From the NCBI GenBank assembly GCA_000349905.1, contig KB722760.1:417645-481644 (forward strand): DNA of 64,000 bases, in the 5' to 3' direction. Each line of letters begins with the position of its first letter. Position 1 is the stretch's first letter. Source of the stretch: Volvariella volvacea V23 (lineage: Eukaryota; Basidiomycota; Agaricomycetes; Agaricales; Pluteaceae). The notes under the pieces were generated by a model, which searched no databases, was not told the origin of the DNA, and was given only the letters and a program-made list of their open reading frames with translations. Of this stretch, positions 35,591 through 45,694 are shown one piece after another. The position numbers and the translations under genes were made by a program.

Positions 35591-36622
35591 ATGGTCAGTC
35601 CTTTTGTGAATCCATTTTGCTCATTGTTGGCTTTGCTAAGTCGTTTTGCACAGTCAACCAACTGCAGACGTCGCTTGATTCGAGATTTCAAACGTCTTTC
35701 TAATGATCCACCTGGTGGAATATCCGGCAGTCCATGCCCTGATAATATTATGCTGTGGAATGCAGTGATCTTTGGTCCTGGTGAGTTTCTTTTTCGATTT
35801 GTGGATTTCCATGGCCAGTGGATGGCTTCTGGAGTGCTTGAGGAAGGGTGATGAGCGTCAGCCTCTGTTCCATTGCACTCTTCGTTTTCCTTTATCCTTT
35901 TCTCTCGCCATGCCTAGACTCATATCTCATGGTGGCTGACTGGGACAATCGTTGCACCTTGGAATTCTATTGCGACGAGCGGATGGAGGGGTGTCCTGTT
36001 GGAATTACTGTGGATCGTGGATTACTCATCACTCATTCCTCTCCACTCCGATTGACTCATTCCCTCTATGATTTCCTTCGTTCTATCATCCTGTTACTAA
36101 CACCCCCTGTAACCCATTCATCTCCCCCGACAATTAGCCGATACACCGTTTGAAGATGGCACATTCCGCCTCCTTCTAACCTTTGACGAGTCCTATCCCA
36201 ACAAACCTCCAACTGTCAAATTCCTTTCCCGGATGTTCCATCCGAATGTATACGCCAATGGAGAACTCTGTCTAGACATTCTACAAAACCGATGGTCACC
36301 GACCTACGACGTCGCGGCGATATTGACGTCCATCCAAAGCTTATTACACGACCCAAACCCTAATAGTCCCGCGAACGCGGAAGCGGCTCAGTTGTATAGA
36401 GAGAACATGAAGGAGTACGTTAGGAGAGTGAAGGCAACTGTCGAAGAGAGCTGGCTAGATCCAGATGAGAGGAGGGAGATTGAAGGGCAAGAGAGAGAAG
36501 AGAACGGACAAAGTGAAAACCAGCAGCAAGCGAGAGATGAAGACACCCAAATGGACACACGGGAAGATGGCGTATCAGGTCCTTCTGCGTCAGCGCAAAA
36601 TGGCAGCCCAAATCAAGGATAA
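35591..36622 (+). CDS. rad6: ubiquitin-conjugating enzyme E2, Rad6/Ubc2 type (204 residues)
   Basis: Rad6 pairs with Bre1 to monoubiquitinate histone H2B, with Rad18 to ubiquitinate PCNA in DNA-damage tolerance, and with Ubr1 in the N-degron pathway. Exon 1 is only the ATG (35591-35593). Exon 2 is 35654-35780 and exon 3 36138-36622, with all junctions in frame: [48 protein letters not shown]. The HPN motif ([11 protein letters not shown]) and catalytic Cys in [11 protein letters not shown] are intact, and [20 protein letters not shown] is typical. After the E2 fold a Glu/Gln/Asp-rich acidic tail of about 50 residues follows, as in budding-yeast Rad6 but unlike the short fission-yeast and animal proteins. 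The second intron (35781-36137) is long for this genome (357 bases). Confidence 0.95.
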
Positions 36623-39319
36623 TGAACGGTGCTTCGGCCGCTTCGTCTTTCCTTAACTTCTCTCTCTGGTTCTGGCTACTCGATTTGTGATATATGCTCT
36701 TTACTTCTAGGTCAACCTTGCCTACGACTCTGCTAGCCAAGGTGTCTCCGTAACATTCCATCAAAGCCGTCCCGCCACCGTCTTTCCCTCCAACTTAATG
36801 TCTGTACTAGAAAATTTTCTTTTTTTACATTCTCAGATTGTTGCATTTTTTTTCTTTCCATTACATTCCTCGGCATCTTTTCCCGCTCTTTTCTCTTTCT
36901 CTCCCCCTCGTAATTAGGTTTCAGCTTACCATTACCACTGCCACTGCTGCTCTACTACCCCCGCCCGGGCCCACGACCATCGATCGCAATTTGCATCCCT
37001 TCCTCACGTTGCCACCCCCTCCCGCTTGTTTACACTCCCTCTCAGATACGCACATAAGATTACGCTGCCGCTTCGTCGATATATACACCGCGAAATGAAT
37101 ATCAAAAGTCCAAGTACATAATCGTTATCGATAAGGACCGGCCTTTGACGCTCCTGCTCCTATTCGTGAGGTTCGTGTTGATCAGTGGTACGTCGTGTTG
37201 ATTGCCAGTGCAAATATAACTATGATACATACGTACATGTGATACCGACCCGGGGTTTCATTGGCATTGACACTTACTGCAGTACAATTCAATAAATAAA
37301 TCGCGTGTCAATCATTAATATATGGTGGTTGCGTCATAGTTAGGCATGCAAGATGTTATTATTACTCCTTCGACGAGCCGGATACAGCACATGGTGGATC
37401 AAGTCGACTACCTGGTGTAGTGGTATCAACAGCTCGATGGGAAATCCGGGCCTACCGGACGCCACAAGCACAGCACAGCATTGTGACGACGCGAGCGCAT
37501 GCGGTACGCGGTACATGTATAACGTACTACGCGGTTAGGACTGATGATGAACTTTGCAATGGGATCTTTGATTCAGAATTCAAAGGGACGCTCAGTAGCC
37601 AACTCTAATTCTATCGAGTGTTTGACTCTGCGCAATCAACTCTGCAACTTCTGCAATCGTGTTTAATTATGAGATTTTTGATAGGCGAAGTTGGATTCTT
37701 CTTGTTATCTGGAGTAGTAGGTACCCGGGTACGGGGTGATGATGGGGAGGAACTCTGGGTGGTGAGGGTGGTGGTGTCGTAATGTCATTACGACATATCA
37801 TAGCTGTATGTATATTAGTGAACGTTCAGACACTTACCCAGGCACGGAAAGATATCTGGGTAATAACATGATTTCAAGAATATTAATACTTAACACCTAG
37901 CATTCTTACGATAAGATATCGCCGAAGCCTCGCACTAGAACATGGCAGCGTGCTCCACGGTTTGGTCGTCAATTAACCTGCTGTCGCTTTCACTGTGAGC
38001 GCACTGGCAAGTCGACGAAGGCTGATGATATGGGCAACCTGAGATGATGCTAGGTAACCTAACCTGAGCCCGAGCCTGAATGAGCTGGCAATTTTGAACT
38101 TGAAGGGCGAGGGCGAGTGCTTCTGGCAGTTACTTATGGCCATTACAGCTTGGAGGTTGACGTCAGTGGCAGGTTTAGGGTGCGGTACTAGAGTGCTGTT
38201 AACCTCATCAAGACTGGCCAACGGGAAGCACTGGCAGGGAAGGGAGGGTGTAGTACGCCTGTATAGTGTCCTTACTGATAGCTTTAAGTTGGCTGGATGC
38301 AGTGACGTCGACAGAGCGTAGTATCAGATAAGTACAAGGGATCGCATAACAAACGACGTTAACGCATACGCATACGTACACACAACACTGTACCCGTACC
38401 AGTAAGTTACCAATTGCAGCGACAAGAGGCAGCGCTCACGCCCATACACCACAATCTTACTGTACATCCGGATGCGAGTGAACACCCCAGTTGAACATTT
38501 TTGCGTTAAAAAAGAATCAAAAGATCAACGAGTCAAGCGAACAGGCAAGCAAGCAAGCGGTCAGATCAAGCCGAGTCAAGTTAACAAGGACGCAAAGGCA
38601 GGTTATATCACATTCCCGAAGACAAGAGAAGAGAGGAAGACGAGATGAGACAGGAAATCAAGAAAGTGGATGGAGAGGAGGAGAGGAGAGGATAGAGACG
38701 GAGATGATAGAGGCAGGAAGAGAGAGAGGAAAGAGAAAGAACGATGACTATGATTTGTTGGTTTGTGTCTGGTTATGTATTGCAATATATGGTACAGGGA
38801 GGGAACATGAACGAGAGAGAGTAAAGTGAGAGAGAAAAGACACGAGACGAGGAAAACATGAAAAAGCGAGAGTAAGAAAAGAGAATGAATACTAGCAAAG
38901 TAGGAAGAGCGGAGGATCATCTGGCAAACAAAATGGAAGATCGACCAAAAAACCCGGGTGGTACTGTAAAAGCAGGAGAATCTTCAAGAATGACTCGGTG
39001 GACCAACCGGACGTTGGGCATATTGGACCGAGGATAGAAGGAAGGAATCAAGCAAAGAAATGATGCGGAGAGGAAGACATGGAGGATAAAGGAAAGAGAA
39101 TTGGAAGGTTGATTGAGGTCGGTTTAGCGAGTGAAGGTGAATAGTAGCAATAGTAGTATAGTAGGTAGTCAAGTCCGGATCTTGTGTGCAAAAGGTTGAT
39201 CACGAGGTTAAAGGTAAGTTTAAGGGGGCAGGAAGCGGATGAGCGGGGGTTATGAGGTGAAGGAGGTGGCTTGACGCCGACGTCAGGTGAGGAAGTGCCA
39301 CGGGCGTCAGAGCCACCCC
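36623..39319. other. spacer with pyrimidine-rich and purine-rich tracts, no gene seen
   Basis: The 3' flank of rad6 is T/C-rich (about 36820-37060). Between about 38600 and 38900 the plus strand is strongly purine-rich (GAGAGGA-type units). The open frames seen here follow this bias and lack family resemblance. The exonuclease gene ends at 39320 from the other side. Confidence 0.45.
38600..38900 (+). repeat. polypurine (GA-rich) tract
   Basis: About 300 bases dominated by G and A on the plus strand, with irregular GAGAG, GGAAGA and GAGGAGAG units. Such tracts can form triplex DNA or act as transcript 3'/5' untranslated sequence. No function is shown by the sequence. Confidence 0.6.
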
Positions 39320-40421
39320 TTACCAACACCTAGGCGCCATAATCTTATGAGGGCCATCAGGCAGATAATTGGGCTGTGTGGCGGCCATAACCCTCGCATA
39401 GCTCTCATTGCAGACCCTCTGTTCCCAGCCCAGGCCTTTTGTGCCCATTCTCGATCGCATAGCCTCGCGCAAGATATACAGCAGGGTCACATCTTGCGCG
39501 CAATACGCAATCAACCGTGGGTCTAAAGGTCTCGTTTCAAATACCTCGTACTTTCCTCCCTTTTCTGGGGCGAAGAGGGAGTTTCCGGTTTCCTTGACTT
39601 TGACCCAGTCTTGTGGGGGGATGAGGAACTCTTGAATTGCCCGACGAAGGCCAGTGATGAGATTGACACGACGGCCGTTGGAGAGCCGGACAGCTAGCTC
39701 GAGGATCTGAAGGTCGTAGACGTTGCTGAGCCCAATGCCGTACAAGCTGTAAAGCGCATCCGAGTCATTGCGAACGTCGAAGAACAACTAGGAAACGGTC
39801 ATAGTTAGCATGACTCGCTGAAATTAATGATGATAGCCCCTGCAGATAAGCGCAAAATTGACGCACCTTTTCGACTTCGGTGCACTCGAGGATGTACTTC
39901 AAGTTGATGCCCCTCTGGTCCGTCTCCTCAAACGCAGCGCCACCGAGGGTGGTGACGTCGATCAACCAAACCATGTTGCTGTGAGCACGCATAATCTGCA
40001 GGACGCAAATTCGCCCGAATCTAGACAAATTGATTCCTTCCAGGTCAACAGATACCGTTACCGTTCCTGACATGGGAGTAGGGTAGAGATCGGCCAGACA
40101 TTGATAGAGCAGACCTAGCGTGTCGACTAGAACAGCAGTCAGAGTTTGGTTGAGGGATACTATGGACATGGTCGTGGTTGAAGGTGGGAGCACTGGGACT
40201 GAATTCGGGCTGGGAACAGGGAGTGGCGGAGGGGCGATAGGAGTGGGGAGCCCAAAAGGAATGGGTGCTGGTTGGGGTGGGGATAAAGGATAAGGAATGG
40301 GTAAGCCTGGAGGATATAACGGCCACAGAGGAGGCGGATGAGGATGAGGTGGTGCGTGGATCGGTGGGGGCAGAGGTGGAGGTAGGGGTGGTAACATGGC
40401 CAAGGGGGGCTGGGTGTGCAT
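39320..40421 (-). CDS. 3'-5' exonuclease domain protein, EXD1/RNase D-like (340 residues)
   Basis: DEDD-superfamily 3'-5' exonucleases remove nucleotides from RNA or DNA ends using two metal ions. There are two exons, 40421-39867 and 39787-39320. The ATG at 40421 opens a region of about 80 residues dominated by proline (PPLPPPLPPPIHAPPHPHPP). The exonuclease fold then follows: Exo I SVDLEGINLSRFG (Asp about 126, Glu about 128), Exo II NVYDLQILELA, and Exo III AYCAQDVTLLYILR with the Tyr-Asp pair. These are the expected catalytic residues, so the enzyme is probably active. It is closest in pattern to animal EXD1 and its fungal relatives, and no HRDC domain is seen. The start could lie further upstream if another exon exists. 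It is convergent with rad6. Confidence 0.8.
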
Positions 40422-41290
40422 CTTAAAAGACGCGGGGCGGGACGAGTAAAAGAAGGCTTCTTTGTGCTGTTGCGCTTCCACTACAGTTTCTTCCAACTTA
40501 CAACACCAGTATGAATCTCGGGCGTGGTCGTACGTGTCACGGTGGGATTGACCGACTCCCCTCCGGCCCAAAGCTGGCACTGCCCAGGAAGACCTTTATA
40601 GAACCGGATGGAAGAGCCTCGAACCCTTAACAGCACTACCTGGCGTCTGACAGCGGTTGCAGGTGTTCCAACGCAGCTTCTCGAGTCCTGCGTCCCCGTA
40701 CTCGTCTTGTACCAAATGCCCAGGCTACGCCTTGCTGCGGTGCTGAAAAAGGGTGTCTGCGGAAACGCTTTGGGAAGGGGGTGGGCCACAACGAACGAGC
40801 CTGGTATGAGCGCTGCACGATGTCGAAGAGGGGTGATTGCGTTGGGAGTATTGTGGGCAGCAGGGAGGCAGTCGTGGTGCGTCGATGGTGAAGGTAGCAG
40901 GGTGAGCGTAGCGTTCTCCAGTTATTAGACAATCACGTGCGCTCCCGTACTGCACCCAGATCGCGGCACGGCTCAACCTACCGGCGCTCAAAATCCGAGC
41001 CAGCAGCTGACGCGTTGGTGCGGGCAGGATGCCAGCTGGATATTTGCGTAAGAGGCGCCATTGCCAGTGTTCATCCCAAGCTCAGTGGCTAGCTCCTATT
41101 GGCACCCGTTTGCGCGCTCAGGGGCTGATATCATATCGAGTCAGGCACAGTCAACTTTGAGTTGTCCATGATTATTCTACGAGTTAAAATATATACAACA
41201 AATGCCTCGATACAAGAAAATCAGGATGAATATCAGTACAACATGCGATAGGTATAACGAAGAGATAATAGAGACAGGACACGTGTTTTC
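40422..41290. other. spacer between two minus-strand genes, no gene seen
   Basis: It holds the promoter side of the exonuclease gene and the 3' flank of the next gene. Open frames on both strands are short and mutually overlapping. Confidence 0.4.
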
Positions 41291-42723
41291 TTACTCCTGC
41301 TCCCAAGGCAAAATGAAGGGTTTTGCCCCCTGTTCCTTCATCCGTAACCCAAACTGATGGCTATACGAAGTCCTGTCCAGCTCGCCATTCGCCTTCAACA
41401 CGTGGAATCGGCTGTACTTGCACGCGTCCACCGTCTCGGCCGTGTACGGGAACACCTCGTTCACCAAAAAGTGAACGTGTCTATACTGGGGACACAACGA
41501 GCGAACGCGGTATTGATTGCCATTCACCCTTGACTATAAGGTGCGGTTCGGCCAAATCAGTTATCCATCGAAGGTTCGACTGGAAGGAACTTACGAGAGC
41601 GACGGCAGGACTGATCACAGCAAGACAATACTGATTGCCTGAAGGGTCGGCGAAGCCTGTCGGCAGGGGCTTGTGAATGATGACATAGACGTAGTTCTGC
41701 GCCAATCATCATAGTCAGCAGGTTGAAGATTCTTGCCTAAATAGTAGGTTGGAGGAGGACTTACGACACTTGGTAGTGCCGGAGGAGGCATCGTTCCGCG
41801 ATATATTTCACCCAGATAAGGCGAAAATCTTTCTGAATGGAGGTATCCTGAGGCTTTGAGCGCGACAACGTATTCGTATCCTTTTGTTCCAGTCTGCGGG
41901 TGGTGTTGGTCAATTTAATGTTGTGGCGAGGAGGGAAAAAATGTACATACCCAACAGCGCGTCCATGCGACGTCAATAACCCGGCCTGAGCCCATGGGGA
42001 TCCACTTTTCTGTCAACGAGTCAAAGCGGCGCACGTTGACTTCCTCGTCTCTCTGCGAGTTGAAACAGGTCATCGTCAGTTAATTGCGCAATACTATTGG
42101 ACTAGAGCCCGGACACCCACATGAAAGGTAGATTCCTCGCCTACGTCAGCCTGCAGATTCCTCAGCTGCGACCCAGGCGCCGACAAGCACACCCTCGGGT
42201 CGCTCTTCGACTCTCGCCTAAACATATCCGGGAACGACACCGGGCTTCCGCCAGGACTGGTGGTGGCATTCCACTCCACCGATCTGACGAGCTCCTCGTT
42301 CGCGAACCTCACGATCTGTGGGTTGTGGATGACCTTGTCTTCCTGGAGCTGCAGCAGCGAGCCCGGGCCGGGCACGGCAGCCCCACTCTTGGGATACGAC
42401 AGGCCCGGGGCGTTGGGGTGCGGGTAGGCGGGCGATTGGATTTGGAGCGCTTGTCTGTATTGTTGGATGTGGGGGAGCATGGCGAGCTGTTTGGGGGGTT
42501 GATGGCGACGGAGTCTGGTGCTGATAGGTGGGGAGCTATGGGTAGCCTGAGGGTGCTCTGGGGGGTTACGAGGTGTGGATCGGCTGAGACGGTAGGGTTC
42601 ATATAGGGTTCTGTGAGCACTGCTGCCATCGCTGGCGTTGGTGCTGTTGTGCCGATAAGCCAGCGATGAGTGGTGGGGATCTAGGTTCGGTCCAAAGCTA
42701 GCTGCTGTGTGCGCCAATGCCAT
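41291..42723 (-). CDS. hypothetical protein, about 400 residues, five or six exons
   Basis: I do not recognise the family. Exon 1 (ATG at 42723 to about 42121) is Ser/Pro/His-rich (HTAASFGPNLDPHHSSLAYR), contains a KQLAMLPHIQQYRQALQIQS stretch and then EELVRSVEWNATTSPGGSPV. Later exons look folded: DEEVNVRRFDSLTEKWIPMG-GRVIDVAWTRCW, TGTKGYEYVVALKASGYLHS, NYVYVIIHKPLPTGFADPSG and NQYRVRSLCPQYRHVHFLVN, ending FILPWEQE. Short introns with GT-AG ends join these in frame (for example about 42055-42120 and 41896-41952). No signal peptide or membrane helix is evident. It may be a fungal-specific regulatory or cytosolic protein; no function is assigned. Confidence 0.65.
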
Positions 42724-44320
42724 TGGGGAGAGGGTAATTTGAAATTAAGCGGTTATCGGGGGGTTCTGAACGAGCACGAGAGAGGAAGGAGGGACGCAAG
42801 TAGGAGCCTACAGCACAGACGCCAAAATGCACTATCGCAGCCGAATTTATACTAACAAGCAAGTCGAAGGACATAGGACCGAAATGGGATATTATATGGA
42901 AAGTGTGGCCGAGATTCTGGGCACCGCTTCCGGTTATCGTTCCACATTCTTGTGGTGCGTGCTTGGAGAGAGGGAGGGGGGGGGGGAGGATGGGGCCTGG
43001 AGGGGGAGGGTTGCCCGGGTGCGTGCTGAGACAACTGGGAGTGTGGGTCCATGTTTCCGCGAAATTTGTCCACTCGCCAAAATACAACAAGGACGAATGA
43101 ATGCAACATTCGTGATCATCATTCAGTTTTCACTATCACCAACTCGATCTCAACAATTAGTTTACCATTCGATACTTGGTCCATTGAATATCCAGCGTGT
43201 TGGGTTGCGACTAGAAATTGTTGTCCTCCATCGTCGCCCTTGCAACGACATGCATAAATCAGCACCCTCGGTTATCGGAAGGTCGACAAGCTTGCAACTT
43301 GCCAATTCCGTATCCCGTCCTGTGATGCAATCGAGGGTGTTCAGGGATTAAACACCTACCTTCAAAAAGAATTTACATCCGCGGCACCGGCCACAACATC
43401 GGGAATTGCGTCAATCCTCGAGGACAAGCTCGACCCACGAGGAAATTCCTCAAGCACCCCCCTCTCGTCGCATCATCACATACAGGGCTCTTCCTCCATG
43501 GTCGTCGGGTGGAGTAATGTAGTGCTGACGATTGCTCATGACGCGAACGCTTTGTCATGCGCGATGTGTGTCAAGCTCTTGGTTATGCGTTCCTTCCCGC
43601 GAACAAAAGCATGGTCGACGAGTCTAGGCAACGCTTTCTGTGGGCGAGCGGGAATGCGGTGGACACTCACCGAGTGAATGGCTTGCGCGATGAGGAATTG
43701 AATTGACCTCGCCACCGCACCCTCAATCCCCCTATGCATCCTCGCCACCCTCGCTAATGCATTTTCGGCGGGACGCGTGCGGAAGAGTTATCACAGTCAC
43801 TGATGCGGGGCGCGTGTGCCACGCGCAGCCCTGGGAAATATTTGCCGAGCGATTATAGCTGATTTGACCGAGTGCTTGTCCGAGCGGCTATGTATCTTCC
43901 AATCTTGGGCAAAAAAGAAAACAGGCCTCCTCTCCAACAGGCTTCTCTGAGGCCGCAGTTCCTATGCAACATGGACAAGGTCCGACTATGCGCTAACTAA
44001 AATAGCTCAATCTCCTTTCGGATGTCGGATAGCCAAGGCCAAAGCTCTGACTTTGCCCTGTTCTTTTGTACTATCGCGACCCTTGTGAAAGATCAGGCCT
44101 GGCAATTGATGGATTGGATATTGCATGCCATAGTCGACTTGAACGCATTCCCTTTAAAGCAGAGTGATGCCATGTGATTACAGCACTTCGCACCGGTGCG
44201 CCACTGCATATAGTTGTAGTTCGTACACTTTAGTACTCATAGAACCATATGACTATAGTATACAGTATACAATACTAACCTACACGAGCGTCAAAACATC
44301 ATTCTCCACAGTTTCTCCGC
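42724..44320. other. intergenic, no gene recognised
   Basis: It is the promoter side of the 41291-42723 gene and the 3' flank of the small secreted protein gene. An 11-base G run lies at 42976-42986. The open frames here lack conserved features. Confidence 0.4.
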
Positions 44321-44876
44321 TCAGCATCGGAAAGATTTGATAACGTTATCCCAGCCGTAGAGGGCCAAATCGGGTATTGGTCCTGTAACATGCAGAGATG
44401 CAGAATCCCTGCAATCAAGTTCCCTATCGAAGAAATGGTAAGGTGAATACTGCGTCAATTCGGTATTTCAAAATAATTGAGTCATAGGACATAGGGCTGA
44501 AAATGAAAAATGTATAACCTGGCTTGCTGCGGTGTACCGCGTGCCTCCTATAGGTGTAAAGAATGGAGCAGGAATAGGGAGGCGCCTACCTGAAGAAATT
44601 GCAGATGGAAACGTCTCCCGTGTCTAAGCTAGTAATGGAGTCGATAAACCTATTGCCTAGATTGATGCATCTCCCTTGAGGTGGATCAACAGTTACTCCA
44701 CAGGGCTCCGTATAGTCCGCCTCGATGCAATAGCGCACATACGCCCCCTTTGAGGTTTAAATGGAAAGCAACGATATAAGCCAGACAAAGCAAGATTTTA
44801 AGCAATAAGACTATACCTGGACGCTGGAAAGGGTTGAGGCTATGACAATTGCAGCAGTGCACGCAGGAAGCTTCAT
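44321..44876 (-). CDS. small secreted cysteine-rich protein (106 residues, three exons)
   Basis: The exons are 44876-44817 (60 bases), 44747-44590 (158) and 44423-44321 (103), together 321 bases in frame. Exon 1 is a complete signal peptide, MKLPACTAAIVIASTLSSVQ. The mature part begins GAYVRYCIEADYTEPCGVT and continues GRCINLGNRFIDSITSL, SICNFFRELDCRD, GPIPDLALYGWDNVIKSF, and ends Arg-Cys before the stop at 44321-44323. It has six cysteines, enough for three disulphides. The overall layout (Cys pairs, the aromatic/Gly segments, a terminal Cys after a WDN-type motif) resembles basidiomycete small secreted proteins, some of which are effector-like. The second intron (166 bases) is longer than usual, so a further small exon is possible. 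Role unknown. Confidence 0.65.
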
Positions 44877-45694
44877 AATACCGAATGGGGTGGTTCACCT
44901 CTTTGTCTATATCGCAGGCGTTAAAAGCAATAAAAAGATCTGCGATGGCAGGGTAGTCGGACTTACCTCCAGTGTCGTTCCCATACCAAGCAATCAACAA
45001 TACGTCGAGTTTAAATTGCCAGCCACGTCGCCTGACAGAATCTCCGCCTTCGCAGGAACCCAAGAACTCGGGGCCAATACACTCAGTTCATTTGACCCAA
45101 CTCGTCAGCTGGTCATTATTATTCGTATTGCACTCAGTTCATATGGTCGCGGAAATTGAAAGTGCGGAAATTCGCCCGCCAACGTCGCTTAACGCCCACT
45201 CCGCTAGGGAGTGGTGATTACATAGCAAGCGAGAGGCGCGGTGAAGATATTCCATATCCCTTGTCTTTCAGTAATATATTCTAGGTGACAAAAATGGTAA
45301 TGTGAAAGCCTCAGGAAACCGCTTGTTTGCTAGTAGAAAAAGCTGTACATACACGGTGCCGGGTGGACCCACAAATACTCGCTTAGGTACGAATTTAGCA
45401 GGGAAGAAAGCAAGTCCTGTGAGTTCCATTGTTAATCTTCATCGTCCCTCTGGTTTCCTAGATGCAGGTCCATCAACTAGTCCCAAAAGGCGGCTACACG
45501 GCTGGCATAACTGGCCATTTGAAGGCGTTATTGGGCATATGAGAGGCTGTAAGCTTTCGATCCTAACATGGACAAAGCAAATCTCCGTCACGTGATCCTT
45601 TCGCGTCGCGCCGTCCGCGTGTCGCTGTGGACGTCTAGTTTTCCTGCGTTCCCGACGTACACAATACCAACCCCAAGCAAGAAATCGCTCCACG
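44877..45694. other. divergent promoter region between the secreted-protein gene and separase
   Basis: Both neighbours start away from this stretch. It contains a CACGTG core (about 45589) and a GCGTCGCGC segment near 45602 upstream of the separase ATG. These could be E-box or MCB-like elements, but the assignment is weak. No coding segment is convincing. Confidence 0.35.

Noticed and set aside
37411..37480. tRNA-like box (TGGTGTAGTGGTATCAAC)
   Set aside because: It resembles an A box, but no matching T-arm or acceptor stem could be paired downstream.
43870..43900. GTCCGAGCGGCT motif resembling a Ser/Leu tRNA A box
   Set aside because: No B box, anticodon stem or acceptor stem follows at the right distance.
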